In this document: positions 52,994 to 62,578 of the stretch, in pieces | How the letters are laid out: every line of letters begins with the position of its first letter | How positions within the stretch are numbered: the first letter of the stretch is position 1 | DNA from: an uncultured Lachnospiraceae bacterium | Lineage (GTDB): Bacteria; Bacillota; Clostridia; Lachnospirales; Lachnospiraceae | DNA: 64,000 bases | Direction: 5' to 3' | Assembly: GCA_947172645.1 (NCBI GenBank) | Contig: CAMWBY010000001.1 | Location: forward strand, 186,001 to 250,000 | Translations under genes and position numbers: made by a program | The notes under the pieces: model-generated | The model's input: only the letters and a program-made list of their open reading frames with translations | Told to the model about the DNA's origin: nothing | Databases searched by the model: none

Positions 52994-53902
52994 TTAAATT
53001 ACTTGAATCTCTTCGGCAGGAACCCTGATGCACAATGCCTTCTGTCTGTTCTCAATCACGGATTTGCAATGCTCTCCGCCGAACTCCCCGTCCAGTGTCC
53101 AGGAGATTGGCGTCTCGCTCTCCACAACCAGCCGGGACGTCTTAAAGGTATGTATGTGCTCTGATTTCACCCGCTTATCCACCAACGCCAGTATGATGTT
53201 GTTTAAGTCAAGCGGATTGGAAGGTTTACGGATTAGCGTCACCTCGAAAAGTCCGTCATCGAGCTGTACGTCCTGCCCCGTTATGCCCCTGAAACCCCCT
53301 ACGGAATAAGAGTTAGTGACCATCCCGTAAAGGAATTCTCCCTCAATCACCTGCTCGTTACAAGTAATCTTAAGCGGATAGGCACGTACCGATGGCAACC
53401 TTCTGACGCCCTCAAGAAGGTATGCGGCATGTCCGAGAACATTTTTTATATCCTGTTTCGTCTCATAAGATACATCCGTAAAGATGCCGAACGCCGCCAC
53501 ATAGATGAAGCTGTCCTGATTAAAGACGCCGATGTCACAAGGATAATCCCTGCCTTCCACCACCACATCCGCCGCTTTGGTCATGCTCTTTGGAATCTTC
53601 AGGCTATTGGCAAAATCATTGGTGCTGCCCGCAGGAATATAGCCAATGGGAAGCTTCTCCTCACACAGCATCATTCCCCTTACCACCTCGTCAAGCGTGC
53701 CGTCCCCGCCGCTGCACGCCACAATATCATATCCGGCATGACGCTCTTTCACCGCCTTGACAGCGTCCCCCGCCGCCTGGGTAGGGTATGCCGTAACCTC
53801 ATACCCCGCTTTAACAAACGTATCTATGATATCCAGCAAATTGCTGCGTATCTGCGCCTTCCCGGCTCTCGGATTATAGATAAAAAGCATTTTCTGTTGC
53901 AT
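52994..53902 (-). CDS. Diacylglycerol/lipid kinase family protein (YegS/DagK type)
   Basis: A 302-residue soluble lipid kinase. The N-terminus has LFIYNPRAGK. The catalytic nucleotide loop is CSGGDGTLDEVV, and GYIPAGSTNDFANSL follows. The C-terminal part has SWTLDGEFGG. Family members phosphorylate diacylglycerol or related lipids at the membrane. The ATG at 53902 has GGAGG 5 bases upstream. It lies downstream of the Lhr helicase gene on the same strand, with a gap of about 175 bases. Confidence 0.9.
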   Translation of the reverse strand: MQQKMLFIYNPRAGKAQIRSNLLDIIDTFVKAGYEVTAYPTQAAGDAVKAVKERHAGYDIVACSGGDGTLDEVVRGMMLCEEKLPIGYIPAGSTNDFANSLKIPKSMTKAADVVVEGRDYPCDIGVFNQDSFIYVAAFGIFTDVSYETKQDIKNVLGHAAYLLEGVRRLPSVRAYPLKITCNEQVIEGEFLYGMVTNSYSVGGFRGITGQDVQLDDGLFEVTLIRKPSNPLDLNNIILALVDKRVKSEHIHTFKTSRLVVESETPISWTLDGEFGGEHCKSVIENRQKALCIRVPAEEIQVI

Positions 53903-54078
53903 ATCCGCCTCCACTGCGATTGAATCTATGGTATACAAATCTCATCTCTTGTTTACCCTAATTTGGCTAATCCCATCATGCCACCTCCAAACCGCATAAC
54001 ACATTCTCAGCATCGCTTTCATAGACAGTATACCATAAAATACGGAAATACAATAGCCGTTGCCGCGCAAAGTAATCT

Positions 54079-57000
54079 TCAGCGATACAACGTATAATCC
54101 AGGGCTTCTTTTACAAAACCGCTCTCCGCAAGAACCTGGGCTGCCTCTTTCGGATATTCTTTGACGGTAATACGCTTCTTTTCCGCAAAAATCCTCCCCT
54201 GCCGATAAATCTCGGCAAACAATGGCAGAGCCTCCCTGATACACTCCTGTTTCAAAACTTTCAGAATTTTTCCCTGCCTTTCAAAAAGGGCCACAGGAAC
54301 CCCTCCCTGCATTGCCACAGCCGTGCCGGATATATTGGTAAAGGCCAGCCCCGGTTGGTGGGGCAGCAGTTTACCCCAGGGCTGCATAGGGTCCGCAGCG
54401 TTTATCCAAAGCAGTTCATTCGTTGGGTAAACCAATCTGGACGTGACACTGTCAAAATCTTCCTTGCGGATGAATTGTGCGCCGGACAATCCCTCGACAT
54501 AGTACCCCCTTCGTACCTGTCCCGTATACTCCTGGACACGCAGGAGGGCTAACGCCTCCTGCCAGGACAGCCCGCACAATGCGGCTGTCTCACGGCACAA
54601 CACCAAATATCGTCTGAAACAGTCGTCCATCATCTCCTGCAGCGTCCGGTTTTTGACAGGGTGCACCAAATCCCACCGCCCGGCCTGCTGCGCTTTTATC
54701 CGCGCCCCCACCCGTTGCCTGGCGGCAGATTTTTTTATTTTCTCCTTGTTCATCCATTGGCGCACAGGCAAAAAACTGTCGGCGCATACGATTCCCTTTT
54801 CCATGAGGGCCAGCAAGGTCTCATAGGGTGATTCATCCGGCAGCACTCCGTTCAACGCCTGCATAAAACTGGCGCCCCGCCTGGACAACGCCTCCACAAT
54901 CAGCCGCTCTTTCTCGGACAGATTCTCCTTCTCAATCCCGGAGGGCTCGTCCCAGTCTATCTCATCCATACGGTCAAAGCGAATCTTCCCCTCCTCCATA
55001 TGCCAGAAATACTCTCCCTTTGCCAAAAAACCGTCCAACAGATTTTCCCGGTAGCCCTTCACCCGCAAAGGCAGCATTTGTCCTTCCCATAGGGCCGCCG
55101 GATAGGCCGTCCCTGCAAGGTCTTCCACCGCGACCCTGACTGCCTCCTCCGGCGGGGCAGTCCGGGCAATACGCGAGAGAAGCAGGGCGGCGTAAGCCGC
55201 AGGCGGGCAAGTGGATATTTCTTCCCTGCGGTTCTTGAGAGTCTTTCTGACTGCCCGCTTATATAACTGGGCATGATAATAGACCTGTTGTGTTGTCCTG
55301 TCCTCACTCTCTAAGGAAAGAGGTTCACTCTGACAGACGGCCTCGCCACGTGTGCACAGTTCTTGCAGCATTTCTTCCGCCGTCTCCGTCTCCCAACCAT
55401 ACCGCCGCGCAACCTGTCTGGCGTTAGCGCCTCCCCGATAACGGAGCATACGTCGTACAATGGACAGACTTTCTCCCCTCACACCTTCTTCCAAAGCGGC
55501 CTGATAAGCCTGTTGGTGTTCCGCCGCAATCCAAATGCCCTGTTCCAAGTAAACTGCCCGCCCTTCCTGATTCAGCCTTTCAAGCCATTCTACAGGAATA
55601 TCTAATTCACCTGCCGCCAAATCCCCCTCAGTCATCAAAAGAGAATGAAGTTGTTTCTCATTTTCCGGAAGCCTCTCTCTGGCCTGCGTCTGTGCAAGCT
55701 CCAACGCCCCCGGAGAAAGCGCTTCCTTCTCCTGTATAAGCGCTTCCTCCACCGCCCTGTGGATACCCCTGGGCGTAGGGGCGTAATCATACATTACCGC
55801 GGCCTCCTGGCTCCACTGCAAAGGCAGGGACATGGGAGAGGCTGTGTCCGTATAAATCTCACGCACCAGTATCTCACCGAGCCGAATCTGCCTAAGCACT
55901 TCTCTGGTGCCTTCCACATCCCAGATTTGCTCCATACATTCCCGTCTTGTCTCCCGAAGCAAGGGATGTTCTTTCTCGCAGACTACTTGCTCCAGCATCT
56001 CAGCGCTCCGCAGGCGTTGCATCCACAGAGGCTGCCGCCCGGAGCCTTTGGCGCCCATCATCAATGCCCTGCCGCAGTTGTACCGGAAAGCCATATTAAA
56101 AGCAGGTGTGGCGGGAAGTAAGGCGGAAAGAATTTTCTCCACAGTCTCCGGGACAATCCGTAATAACAGTCCTTCCGGAATTGGTCTGTCACCGTATGAA
56201 TAAAGCAAAAACCCGTCTTCCTCGTCCACGCACCCCACTTCCATTCCCATCTCTTCCTTCGCCGCCTGTACGGCAAGAAGGGATAGGGGCGTATTCACGC
56301 GCCGTCCAAAAACAGAATGAACCATCAGCTGCCAATTCCCTGACTGGTCTTTAAAATGTTCCGCCAATATCGTCTTATCCGTAGGCAGCCCGCCTGTAGC
56401 CGCAATCTGGCGTCTCAGATATTCTCCTGCCATCGTAGCCGCAGACTCGTCCAACCCCATCTCCTCAAGAGATGCCGTCAACCGCCCTGCTCCGTCCGCC
56501 TCCGCCAGTTCCCGGAACATCCTTCCAAACTGTACCCCGGTCTCTTTGCTACGGCCTTTTAACTCTCCTTTCCAAAAAGGCAGCCTGGCGCCTTCCACCG
56601 GCGCCTGGGTCACCGTCACGGTATCCCTGCCGATGTTCACCACTTTCCAGGCAAAAGCGCCCAGTATAAACCTGTCCCCTTTCCGGGTTTCGTAGACGAA
56701 CTCTTCATCCGCCTCTCCCACTTTCACCCCCTCTTCTGTACGCACCGTGTACATGCCTTTGTCGGGAATCGTTCCCCCTGCGGAAATTGCAAGCATTCTG
56801 CTATAACCGTCCCCCTCCACACACCCATGAATCCGGTCGTACAAAATCCTGGGCCTGACAGGAATATCACGCTTATGTTCATAGTCTCCTGCAAGCATCC
56901 GCAATACGGATTCCACATCCTCCCTGGAAACATCACGGAAAGGCCATGCCCGCGGTAATATCTCCATCACCTCATCCACTTTATAGCTCTTGAAAGCCGC

Positions 57001-58239
57001 CATGGACACCAGATGCTGCGCAAGCACATCCAGGCATCCCTGCGGCGGGTTGGTCTTCTCTATCCTGCCTTCCCTGGCGAGCTGTGCCGTCATCCCGCAC
57101 TGAAGGCTCTCCGCCGCCGTCCTGGGAAACAGGTACATCACACTGGTCCGGTTTGGATTGTGCCCCGCCCTGCCCAGCCGCTGCATCGTACCCGACACAG
57201 TCCTGGGGCATCCCACCTGCAGCACCTGCTCTATCTCCCCCACATCAATCCCTAGCTCCATGGATGAAGTTGCGCATAAGAGCCGCAGCCTGCCTTTCCG
57301 CAAAGCCTGCTCCGTCTCCATCCGCTGTTCTTTCGACAAACTTCCGTGATGGACTCTGGCAAAGTCCTCGCCTCCAATCAAATTGACATAATACGCCAGT
57401 TTTTCCGCATACCGTCTGCCTTCCACGAAGGCAATCACGCTTTTTGCCCCCTGGCAATACTGGTAGACCAGTTTAGAAAGTTCCTCCCAGACAGGGTCTT
57501 TCCGGCGTTTACGGTTATTTACATAGGAGCCGAGCACCTGCAGCTGTATTTTCTTATCTATGGACGGCGCCGCCACATACACCTCCTCCGGCGCTAAATA
57601 CTGTGCCGCCACGCTATATGGCGAAATGGTGGCCGACAGCCCAATCCGCTGCAGTGGTTTACGGCACAATATATCTAACCTCGCCAGTGACAGCATAAGA
57701 TGCGCGCCCCGCTTGGTATCAATCAGCGCGTGAAGTTCATCAATAATCACGCTCTTTGCCGCGGACAGCATATTCTGTCCCGTTTTCGATGTGAGCAGTA
57801 AGTAAAGCGATTCCGGCGTCGTAATCAGGATATGGGGCGGTTTTCTCACCATCTGGCGGCGTTCCTGCGGCGTAGTATCCCCGGTACGGATTGCAACCCG
57901 GATACTGTCTGAGCCCTCAATACCGTCCAATGGCCTGTTTAAGTTTTCCCGGATATCCGCCGCCAATGATTTTAGCGGCGATACGTAGATTAAATATAAT
58001 TCCTGTTTCAGGCTGCCGCTGTCAGCCATCTTTTTCATCCTGTCCAGAAACACCAAAAATGCGGACAGTGTCTTGCCGGTGCCGGTAGGAGCCGACACAA
58101 GCACATGTCCGCCCGCCGCGATGGCAGGCCAGGAAATTTCCTGTACCCGTGTGGGTTCCCCTAAAGTCCCGGCAAACCAAGACGCTGTTTTTTCTTCAAA
58201 TAGTTGCAGGCAATCTGCGGTTTCTTTTTTTATTGTCAT
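54079..58239 (-). CDS. lhr: Lhr-type large ATP-dependent helicase
   Basis: A 1386-residue superfamily 2 helicase. Walker A SAPTGTGKT is at 49-57, the DEAH-box variant DELH at 167-170 and SAT at 202-204. Motif VI QRLGRAGH follows in the second RecA domain. Then come the winged-helix and Lhr-specific domains (GMYTVRTEEG, VYETRKGDRFILGA), and a long C-terminal region of about 550 residues as in full-length bacterial Lhr. Lhr unwinds DNA and RNA-DNA hybrids and is linked to DNA damage responses. It has no adjacent nuclease gene, unlike many Lhr loci. AAGGA lies 12 bases before the start. Confidence 0.93.
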   Translation of the reverse strand: MTIKKETADCLQLFEEKTASWFAGTLGEPTRVQEISWPAIAAGGHVLVSAPTGTGKTLSAFLVFLDRMKKMADSGSLKQELYLIYVSPLKSLAADIRENLNRPLDGIEGSDSIRVAIRTGDTTPQERRQMVRKPPHILITTPESLYLLLTSKTGQNMLSAAKSVIIDELHALIDTKRGAHLMLSLARLDILCRKPLQRIGLSATISPYSVAAQYLAPEEVYVAAPSIDKKIQLQVLGSYVNNRKRRKDPVWEELSKLVYQYCQGAKSVIAFVEGRRYAEKLAYYVNLIGGEDFARVHHGSLSKEQRMETEQALRKGRLRLLCATSSMELGIDVGEIEQVLQVGCPRTVSGTMQRLGRAGHNPNRTSVMYLFPRTAAESLQCGMTAQLAREGRIEKTNPPQGCLDVLAQHLVSMAAFKSYKVDEVMEILPRAWPFRDVSREDVESVLRMLAGDYEHKRDIPVRPRILYDRIHGCVEGDGYSRMLAISAGGTIPDKGMYTVRTEEGVKVGEADEEFVYETRKGDRFILGAFAWKVVNIGRDTVTVTQAPVEGARLPFWKGELKGRSKETGVQFGRMFRELAEADGAGRLTASLEEMGLDESAATMAGEYLRRQIAATGGLPTDKTILAEHFKDQSGNWQLMVHSVFGRRVNTPLSLLAVQAAKEEMGMEVGCVDEEDGFLLYSYGDRPIPEGLLLRIVPETVEKILSALLPATPAFNMAFRYNCGRALMMGAKGSGRQPLWMQRLRSAEMLEQVVCEKEHPLLRETRRECMEQIWDVEGTREVLRQIRLGEILVREIYTDTASPMSLPLQWSQEAAVMYDYAPTPRGIHRAVEEALIQEKEALSPGALELAQTQARERLPENEKQLHSLLMTEGDLAAGELDIPVEWLERLNQEGRAVYLEQGIWIAAEHQQAYQAALEEGVRGESLSIVRRMLRYRGGANARQVARRYGWETETAEEMLQELCTRGEAVCQSEPLSLESEDRTTQQVYYHAQLYKRAVRKTLKNRREEISTCPPAAYAALLLSRIARTAPPEEAVRVAVEDLAGTAYPAALWEGQMLPLRVKGYRENLLDGFLAKGEYFWHMEEGKIRFDRMDEIDWDEPSGIEKENLSEKERLIVEALSRRGASFMQALNGVLPDESPYETLLALMEKGIVCADSFLPVRQWMNKEKIKKSAARQRVGARIKAQQAGRWDLVHPVKNRTLQEMMDDCFRRYLVLCRETAALCGLSWQEALALLRVQEYTGQVRRGYYVEGLSGAQFIRKEDFDSVTSRLVYPTNELLWINAADPMQPWGKLLPHQPGLAFTNISGTAVAMQGGVPVALFERQGKILKVLKQECIREALPLFAEIYRQGRIFAEKKRITVKEYPKEAAQVLAESGFVKEALDYTLYR

Positions 58240-58338
58240 ATAGCCAAGTAAATCCTTTTCCTATCAGTCTATCCATCAATCCACGCTTATTATTCTGTGG
58301 CATTTGGAAAATATATATCAACTATAGCATAATATGGG

Positions 58339-58372
58339 AAAAAAAGAGACCCCCTCTCTCGGAAGCCTCTTT
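58339..58372 (-). terminator. Intrinsic terminator of the hprK-to-crh cluster
   Basis: On the minus strand AAAGAGGCTTCC pairs with GGGGGTCTCTTT around a six-base loop, followed by T. It lies about 43 bases after the crh stop. Confidence 0.88.
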
Positions 58373-58414
58373 GAATTCTGCCTTATCGAAATGTCATGTA
58401 CTTATCCTGCCCGC

Positions 58415-58669
58415 CTACTTGCCGCTTAAGAATTTCTCAATCTCCTCGACCGCGGGGCCTTCGTCATTGCCCTCTGCAACGACCGTCACCTGTTCGCCGC
58501 TTGCAAGCCCCAGACTCATCATGCCCATAATGCTCTTCGCGTTGACTTTTCGGTCATCCGCATTGATGTACACCGTGCTCTCAAACTGACTCGCCACCTG
58601 TACAAGCATCGCCACCGGTCTGGCTTCCAAGCCTTTCTCCAGTTTAATCTGGATAGATTTTTGTATCAT
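58415..58669 (-). CDS. crh: Crh-like HPr-family protein, Glu at the active-site position
   Basis: An 84-residue HPr-fold protein. The usual GLHARP is GLEARP, so position 15 is Glu instead of His. Ser46 is kept in KSIMGMMSLGL. In Bacillus Crh position 15 is Gln; Crh is phosphorylated on Ser46 by HprK and helps CcpA in catabolite repression. The place after rapZ-whiA is also the Crh place in Bacillus. This protein therefore cannot carry PTS phosphate but can be a target of the HprK encoded in the same cluster. GGAGGAG precedes the ATG. Confidence 0.87.
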   Translation of the reverse strand: MIQKSIQIKLEKGLEARPVAMLVQVASQFESTVYINADDRKVNAKSIMGMMSLGLASGEQVTVVAEGNDEGPAVEEIEKFLSGK

Positions 58670-58683
58670 AATATTCTCCTCCT

Positions 58684-59589
58684 TTACGGTTTAATTCCAT
58701 CGGCAATTTCACTCAGCCTGCGCAATCTATGGTTCACACCCGATTTGCCCACGGCCGGCTCCAGATATGCGCCCAATTCTTTTAAAGCGGCATCTGGATA
58801 TTCCAATCGAATCTCCGCCATCTGTCTCAAATTATCCGGCAAATTCTCAAAACCGTATTTATCTCTGATTAAGAGTATGTCTTCAATCTGTTTAGACGCT
58901 GCTGTAACAGTTTTGGAAATATTCGCCGTCTCACAATTGACACGTCTGTTAATAGAATTCCTCATCTCCTTAACAATCCTCAAATTCTCGAGATTCATCA
59001 AGGATACATGTGCGCCTATGACATTTAGAAGGTCAACAATTCCCGCCCCTTCCTTCAAATATACAACAAAGTATTTCTTACGCTTAATAACTTTTGCCTC
59101 AATCTGGAATTCCTGGATAATCCCCTGAAGCTGCCTGGCCTGTTCCTGCACATTACAGACAAATTCCAAATGGTAACTTTTCTCCGGAGCGCTCATAGAA
59201 CCAATGCTCAGGAATGCCCCCCGCAGATACGCCCTCGCACAGCAAGAGTTTTTTATAAGAAGAGAGTTCACCGGAGCCTCAAGCGCAATCGGTTTTCCCT
59301 CTTTTCCCGTAAGATGCAGGGCTTGTATCACTTTTAATTCCGTTTCATCATCGGATAGCAGCCTGCTTTTTCCCCTTGTCACAACATTATCTATATTAAA
59401 TGTTTTTCTGAGTAATGTAAAGCACTTTCTGGCAACTGCTTCATTTTCCGTATCAAGGCACAGATGTTTACCATCGTCGCAAACGCTCCCGCAGAAGTGA
59501 ATCAGCGCCGCTAATTCCGCCAGTTGGCAATGCCTTGCAGGACTGACCTGCTCCGAAAGCTCTTCCTTCACCGTCGCAGAAAAAGACAT
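58684..59589 (-). CDS. whiA: DNA-binding protein WhiA
   Basis: A 301-residue protein with a LAGLIDADG-like N-terminal domain and a C-terminal helix-turn-helix (LGAYLEPAVGKSGVNHRLRRL). In Firmicutes WhiA affects cell division and chromosome segregation. The ATG at 59589 follows GGAGGTAAA; the ORF opens 8 codons earlier. It is between rapZ and crh. In Bacillus a yvcK (glmR) gene separates rapZ and whiA, but here they are 25 bases apart. Confidence 0.94.
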   Translation of the reverse strand: MSFSATVKEELSEQVSPARHCQLAELAALIHFCGSVCDDGKHLCLDTENEAVARKCFTLLRKTFNIDNVVTRGKSRLLSDDETELKVIQALHLTGKEGKPIALEAPVNSLLIKNSCCARAYLRGAFLSIGSMSAPEKSYHLEFVCNVQEQARQLQGIIQEFQIEAKVIKRKKYFVVYLKEGAGIVDLLNVIGAHVSLMNLENLRIVKEMRNSINRRVNCETANISKTVTAASKQIEDILLIRDKYGFENLPDNLRQMAEIRLEYPDAALKELGAYLEPAVGKSGVNHRLRRLSEIADGIKP

Positions 59590-59614
59590 TTTACCTCCAA
59601 CCCAATTCTCCAAC

Positions 59615-60478
59615 TTACACTCCCTGCCTGATATCCCTGTGGTACAGTTTCACTCCATAATTCTTATGGTCTCTCATCTTGGCGTACAGCCCATTGGCCA
59701 GCGTGACGCTTCTGTGCTTGCCTCCGGTACAGCCAATGCCAATTACCAACTGGTGTTTCCCCTCTTTAATATAATTGGGAATCAGAAAATCCAGCATGTC
59801 CGTCAACTGCCCCAAAAATACCGTTGCCTCCGGGAAACTCATCACATAGTCTTGTACTTCTTTGTCATTACCAGTTTTATGCTTAAGTTCATCAATGTAG
59901 AACGGATTGGGCAAAAATCTGACGTCAAATACCAGGTCAGCGTCCGCAGGAATCCCATTCTTAAACCCGAACGACAATATGGTGACCATCAATGAACTGT
60001 ATTCTTCATTTCTCACAAAAATATGGTCTATCTCTTCTTTTAGCTCTCTTGTCAAAAGATTGGACGTGTCGATGACATAGTCCGCTTTCTTCCTGATTCC
60101 CTCCAGAATGTCCCGCTCTTTGTGCACACCCTCAATCACTCTTCCTTCCAGTGACAAAGGATGCATACGCCTCGTCTCTTTATACCGCTTCAACAGAACG
60201 CCGTCGCTTGCCTCCATAAACAGGATTTCAAAGGGATATCCATCCTCCCTCAGCTTATCCAAAACGCGCTGCGCGTCCCCAAAAGGCTGGTCCGCGCGCA
60301 CGTCAAGCCCCAGTGCGACTTTACTGATTTCTCCGTTGGGCGTCGCAACCAACTCCACAAACTTCTCAATCAACGGCACCGGCAAATTGTCCACACAATA
60401 AAAGCCCACGTCCTCCAACATCTTCATTGCCGTTCTCTTGCCGGAGCCGCTCATACCAGTCACTACTACAAACCTCAT
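59615..60478 (-). CDS. rapZ: RNase adapter/nucleotide-binding protein RapZ (YvcJ)
   Basis: A 287-residue protein with an N-terminal P-loop domain and a C-terminal domain containing GIGCTGGKHRSV and LYHRD. The P-loop reads GMSGSGKR (8-15), so Arg15 replaces the Ser or Thr that normally binds magnesium. The next Thr (16) might serve. In E. coli RapZ presents small RNA GlmZ to RNase E; in Bacillus YvcJ affects competence. The gene lies between murB and whiA. Confidence 0.93.
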   Translation of the reverse strand: MRFVVVTGMSGSGKRTAMKMLEDVGFYCVDNLPVPLIEKFVELVATPNGEISKVALGLDVRADQPFGDAQRVLDKLREDGYPFEILFMEASDGVLLKRYKETRRMHPLSLEGRVIEGVHKERDILEGIRKKADYVIDTSNLLTRELKEEIDHIFVRNEEYSSLMVTILSFGFKNGIPADADLVFDVRFLPNPFYIDELKHKTGNDKEVQDYVMSFPEATVFLGQLTDMLDFLIPNYIKEGKHQLVIGIGCTGGKHRSVTLANGLYAKMRDHKNYGVKLYHRDIRQGV

Positions 60479-60499
60479 AATACTTTACCCCGTGTATCC

Positions 60500-61399
60500 C
60501 TAAAAATCTCCCAAAAATACCACTTCCGGCTCTAAGGTAACATGGAATCTTTCTTTAACCCGTTCTTGTACTTCCTGGATGACTTCCTGGATATCCGCTG
60601 CGGTTGCTTTCCCGGTATTGACCACAAACCCGCAGTGTTTATCCGACACCCTCGCGCCGCCAATCTGGTAGCCGCGCATCCCCGCGTCCATAATCAGCTT
60701 CCCCGCATAATTACCCTCCGGGCGCTTAAAGGTGCTGCCTGCGCTAGGATACTCAAGCGGCTGTTTGCTCCTCCTCCGCTCCATAAGCTCTTCCATCCTG
60801 GCGTTAATCTGCGTCCGGTCTCCTGCTGTCAGACGTAACACAACTTCCAATACGATGAACGGCCTGTTCTTAATAATGCTGGTCCGGTAACCAAATTCCA
60901 TCGTATCGTTGTCGAGCGTCGAAATCTGTCCTTCTTTATCCATCACGCGGACAGCTTCCACAACCTGTTTCATTTCCCCGTCATATGCGCCGGCATTCAT
61001 CACCACGCCGCCGCCGATGCTGCCGGGTATACCTGCCGCAAACTCCAAACCGCTCAGGCCGTGTTCTTTGGCCGTCACGGCTACCTTAGTAAGCATTGCG
61101 CCTGCTTTCGCCGTAATGCGCGTACCTTCTACCTGGATTTCCTCCATGGAACCGCCGAATTTCAGCACAATACCCCGATATCCTTTATCTCCTACCAATA
61201 GATTGCTGCCGTTACCCAGAATAAAATATTCCTGTTCAATCTGGTTCAAGTATGGAATCAGCCGTGCCAGTTCTTCCTCCTGCCGTATCGTGATAAAACA
61301 CTCTGCATCCCCGCCTACACGGAAGGTAGTGTGCTTACTCATTGGTTCATGAAACACGATATGCTCCCCCGGAACCACCGTTTTAATATAATCATACAT
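60500..61399 (-). CDS. murB: UDP-N-acetylenolpyruvoylglucosamine reductase MurB
   Basis: A 299-residue flavoenzyme in peptidoglycan precursor synthesis, reducing enolpyruvyl-UDP-GlcNAc to UDP-MurNAc. FAD contacts include HTTFRVGGDAEC and LGNGSNLLV. GLEFAAGIPGSIGGGVVMNAGAY and YPSAGSTFKRP (catalytic Ser) are typical of the shorter class IIb enzyme. The ATG at 61399 is preferred over an in-frame TTG at 61411, although no strong ribosome binding site is visible for either. It lies downstream of the ROK kinase gene. Confidence 0.95.
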   Translation of the reverse strand: MYDYIKTVVPGEHIVFHEPMSKHTTFRVGGDAECFITIRQEEELARLIPYLNQIEQEYFILGNGSNLLVGDKGYRGIVLKFGGSMEEIQVEGTRITAKAGAMLTKVAVTAKEHGLSGLEFAAGIPGSIGGGVVMNAGAYDGEMKQVVEAVRVMDKEGQISTLDNDTMEFGYRTSIIKNRPFIVLEVVLRLTAGDRTQINARMEELMERRRSKQPLEYPSAGSTFKRPEGNYAGKLIMDAGMRGYQIGGARVSDKHCGFVVNTGKATAADIQEVIQEVQERVKERFHVTLEPEVVFLGDF

Positions 61400-61520
61400 T
61401 GATGCGCTCAATCTCTATCCCATCCGTTCCACAGATTTATTATTTATTTATATTCCGCCATGGCAGCATATGCCACAACATCCAAGTCGCAGCATTCCCA
61501 AACTTACCATAACATTATTG

Positions 61521-61552
61521 TAAGGAAATTATGCATATGCATAATTTCCTTA
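61521..61552. repeat. Perfect 32-base palindrome between the ROK kinase and murB genes
   Basis: The sequence reads TAAGGAAATTATGCAT and then its exact reverse complement, with no loop bases. There is no T tract, so it is not a normal terminator. It may be an operator, or form a cruciform, in the roughly 190-base gap before murB. Confidence 0.75.
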
Positions 61553-61590
61553 TCTTAGCATTATCCGTTCCTATATAAATTATGTACTCA

Positions 61591-62529
61591 TCAACCAAGA
61601 ACAAGTTTCGCAGCCCCATAAATCCCGGCATCGTTACCGAGCGTTGCAAGGGCAAATTTCGTATCTTTGCAGCCATGGAATACCGTTCTCTCAAAAGCAG
61701 GACGAATATACTCAAACAACACATCACCCGCCTTGGAAACGCCGCCGCCAATAACAAAAATTTCAGGATTGACCACGCCTGCGATTACCGCCAGGCCCTT
61801 GCCCAGATATTCGCCAAACTGCTCTGCAATCTCAATGGCCAGTTCATCCCCTGCCTTCACCGCGTCAAATACAGTCTTCGCCGATACTTCTCCCTGCCTG
61901 AGAACACTGTCCTTATCACAGGATTTTAATTTCCTGTTGGCAAGCCTCGTAATCCCTGTGGCGGAAGCATATTCCTCCAGGCAGCCATGGTTGCCACATC
62001 CGCAAGGTTCTGTCTCATTTTCTTCCACATGGATATGGCCAATCTCTCCGCCCGATCCGTTATAGCCTGTCAGTATCCTGCCGTCAACAATGATGCCGCC
62101 GCCTACGCCGGTTCCCAACGTAACTGCCACCAGATTATTGTATCCTTGTCCGCCGCCTTTCCACATCTCGCCAAGGGCTGCCACATTGGCGTCATTGCCG
62201 CCTTCCACCTTCATGTCCACAAGAAGCCCTGAAAGCACCTCTTTCAGATTCATCTCAGACCAACCAAGATTTACGGCTTTATGTATGATGCCCTTGCCGT
62301 CAACCGGTCCCGGCGCTCCTACGCCGACTCCGGCCACTTCATCTTTTGCAATCCCCTTCTCAGACATCTTGTCCTGAATGCTTACCGCAATATCCGGCAG
62401 GATATTGACGCCATCATTCTCGGTTCTGGTGGGAATCTCCCACTTGTCAAGCACATGTCCGTCAATATCGAACAATCCCAGTTTTACGGTTGTGCCGCCC
62501 ACGTCTACACCAAATACATACTTTACCAT
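61591..62529 (-). CDS. glk: ROK family glucokinase
   Basis: A 312-residue sugar kinase. The N-terminal ATP loop is FGVDVGGTTVKLG. The middle has the substrate region GGNDANVAALGE and GTGVGGGIIVDG, then EIGHIHVE with the ROK zinc site CGCGNHGCLEE. It phosphorylates glucose to glucose-6-phosphate when sugars enter without the PTS. The ATG at 62529 has GGGG 8 bases upstream; another ATG two codons earlier is too close to that site. It lies between hprK and murB. Confidence 0.92.
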   Translation of the reverse strand: MVKYVFGVDVGGTTVKLGLFDIDGHVLDKWEIPTRTENDGVNILPDIAVSIQDKMSEKGIAKDEVAGVGVGAPGPVDGKGIIHKAVNLGWSEMNLKEVLSGLLVDMKVEGGNDANVAALGEMWKGGGQGYNNLVAVTLGTGVGGGIIVDGRILTGYNGSGGEIGHIHVEENETEPCGCGNHGCLEEYASATGITRLANRKLKSCDKDSVLRQGEVSAKTVFDAVKAGDELAIEIAEQFGEYLGKGLAVIAGVVNPEIFVIGGGVSKAGDVLFEYIRPAFERTVFHGCKDTKFALATLGNDAGIYGAAKLVLG

Positions 62530-62578
62530 TTTCATTACCCCACTCTTATTTTTATTTTTTGTTACAAAATTTTCAATC

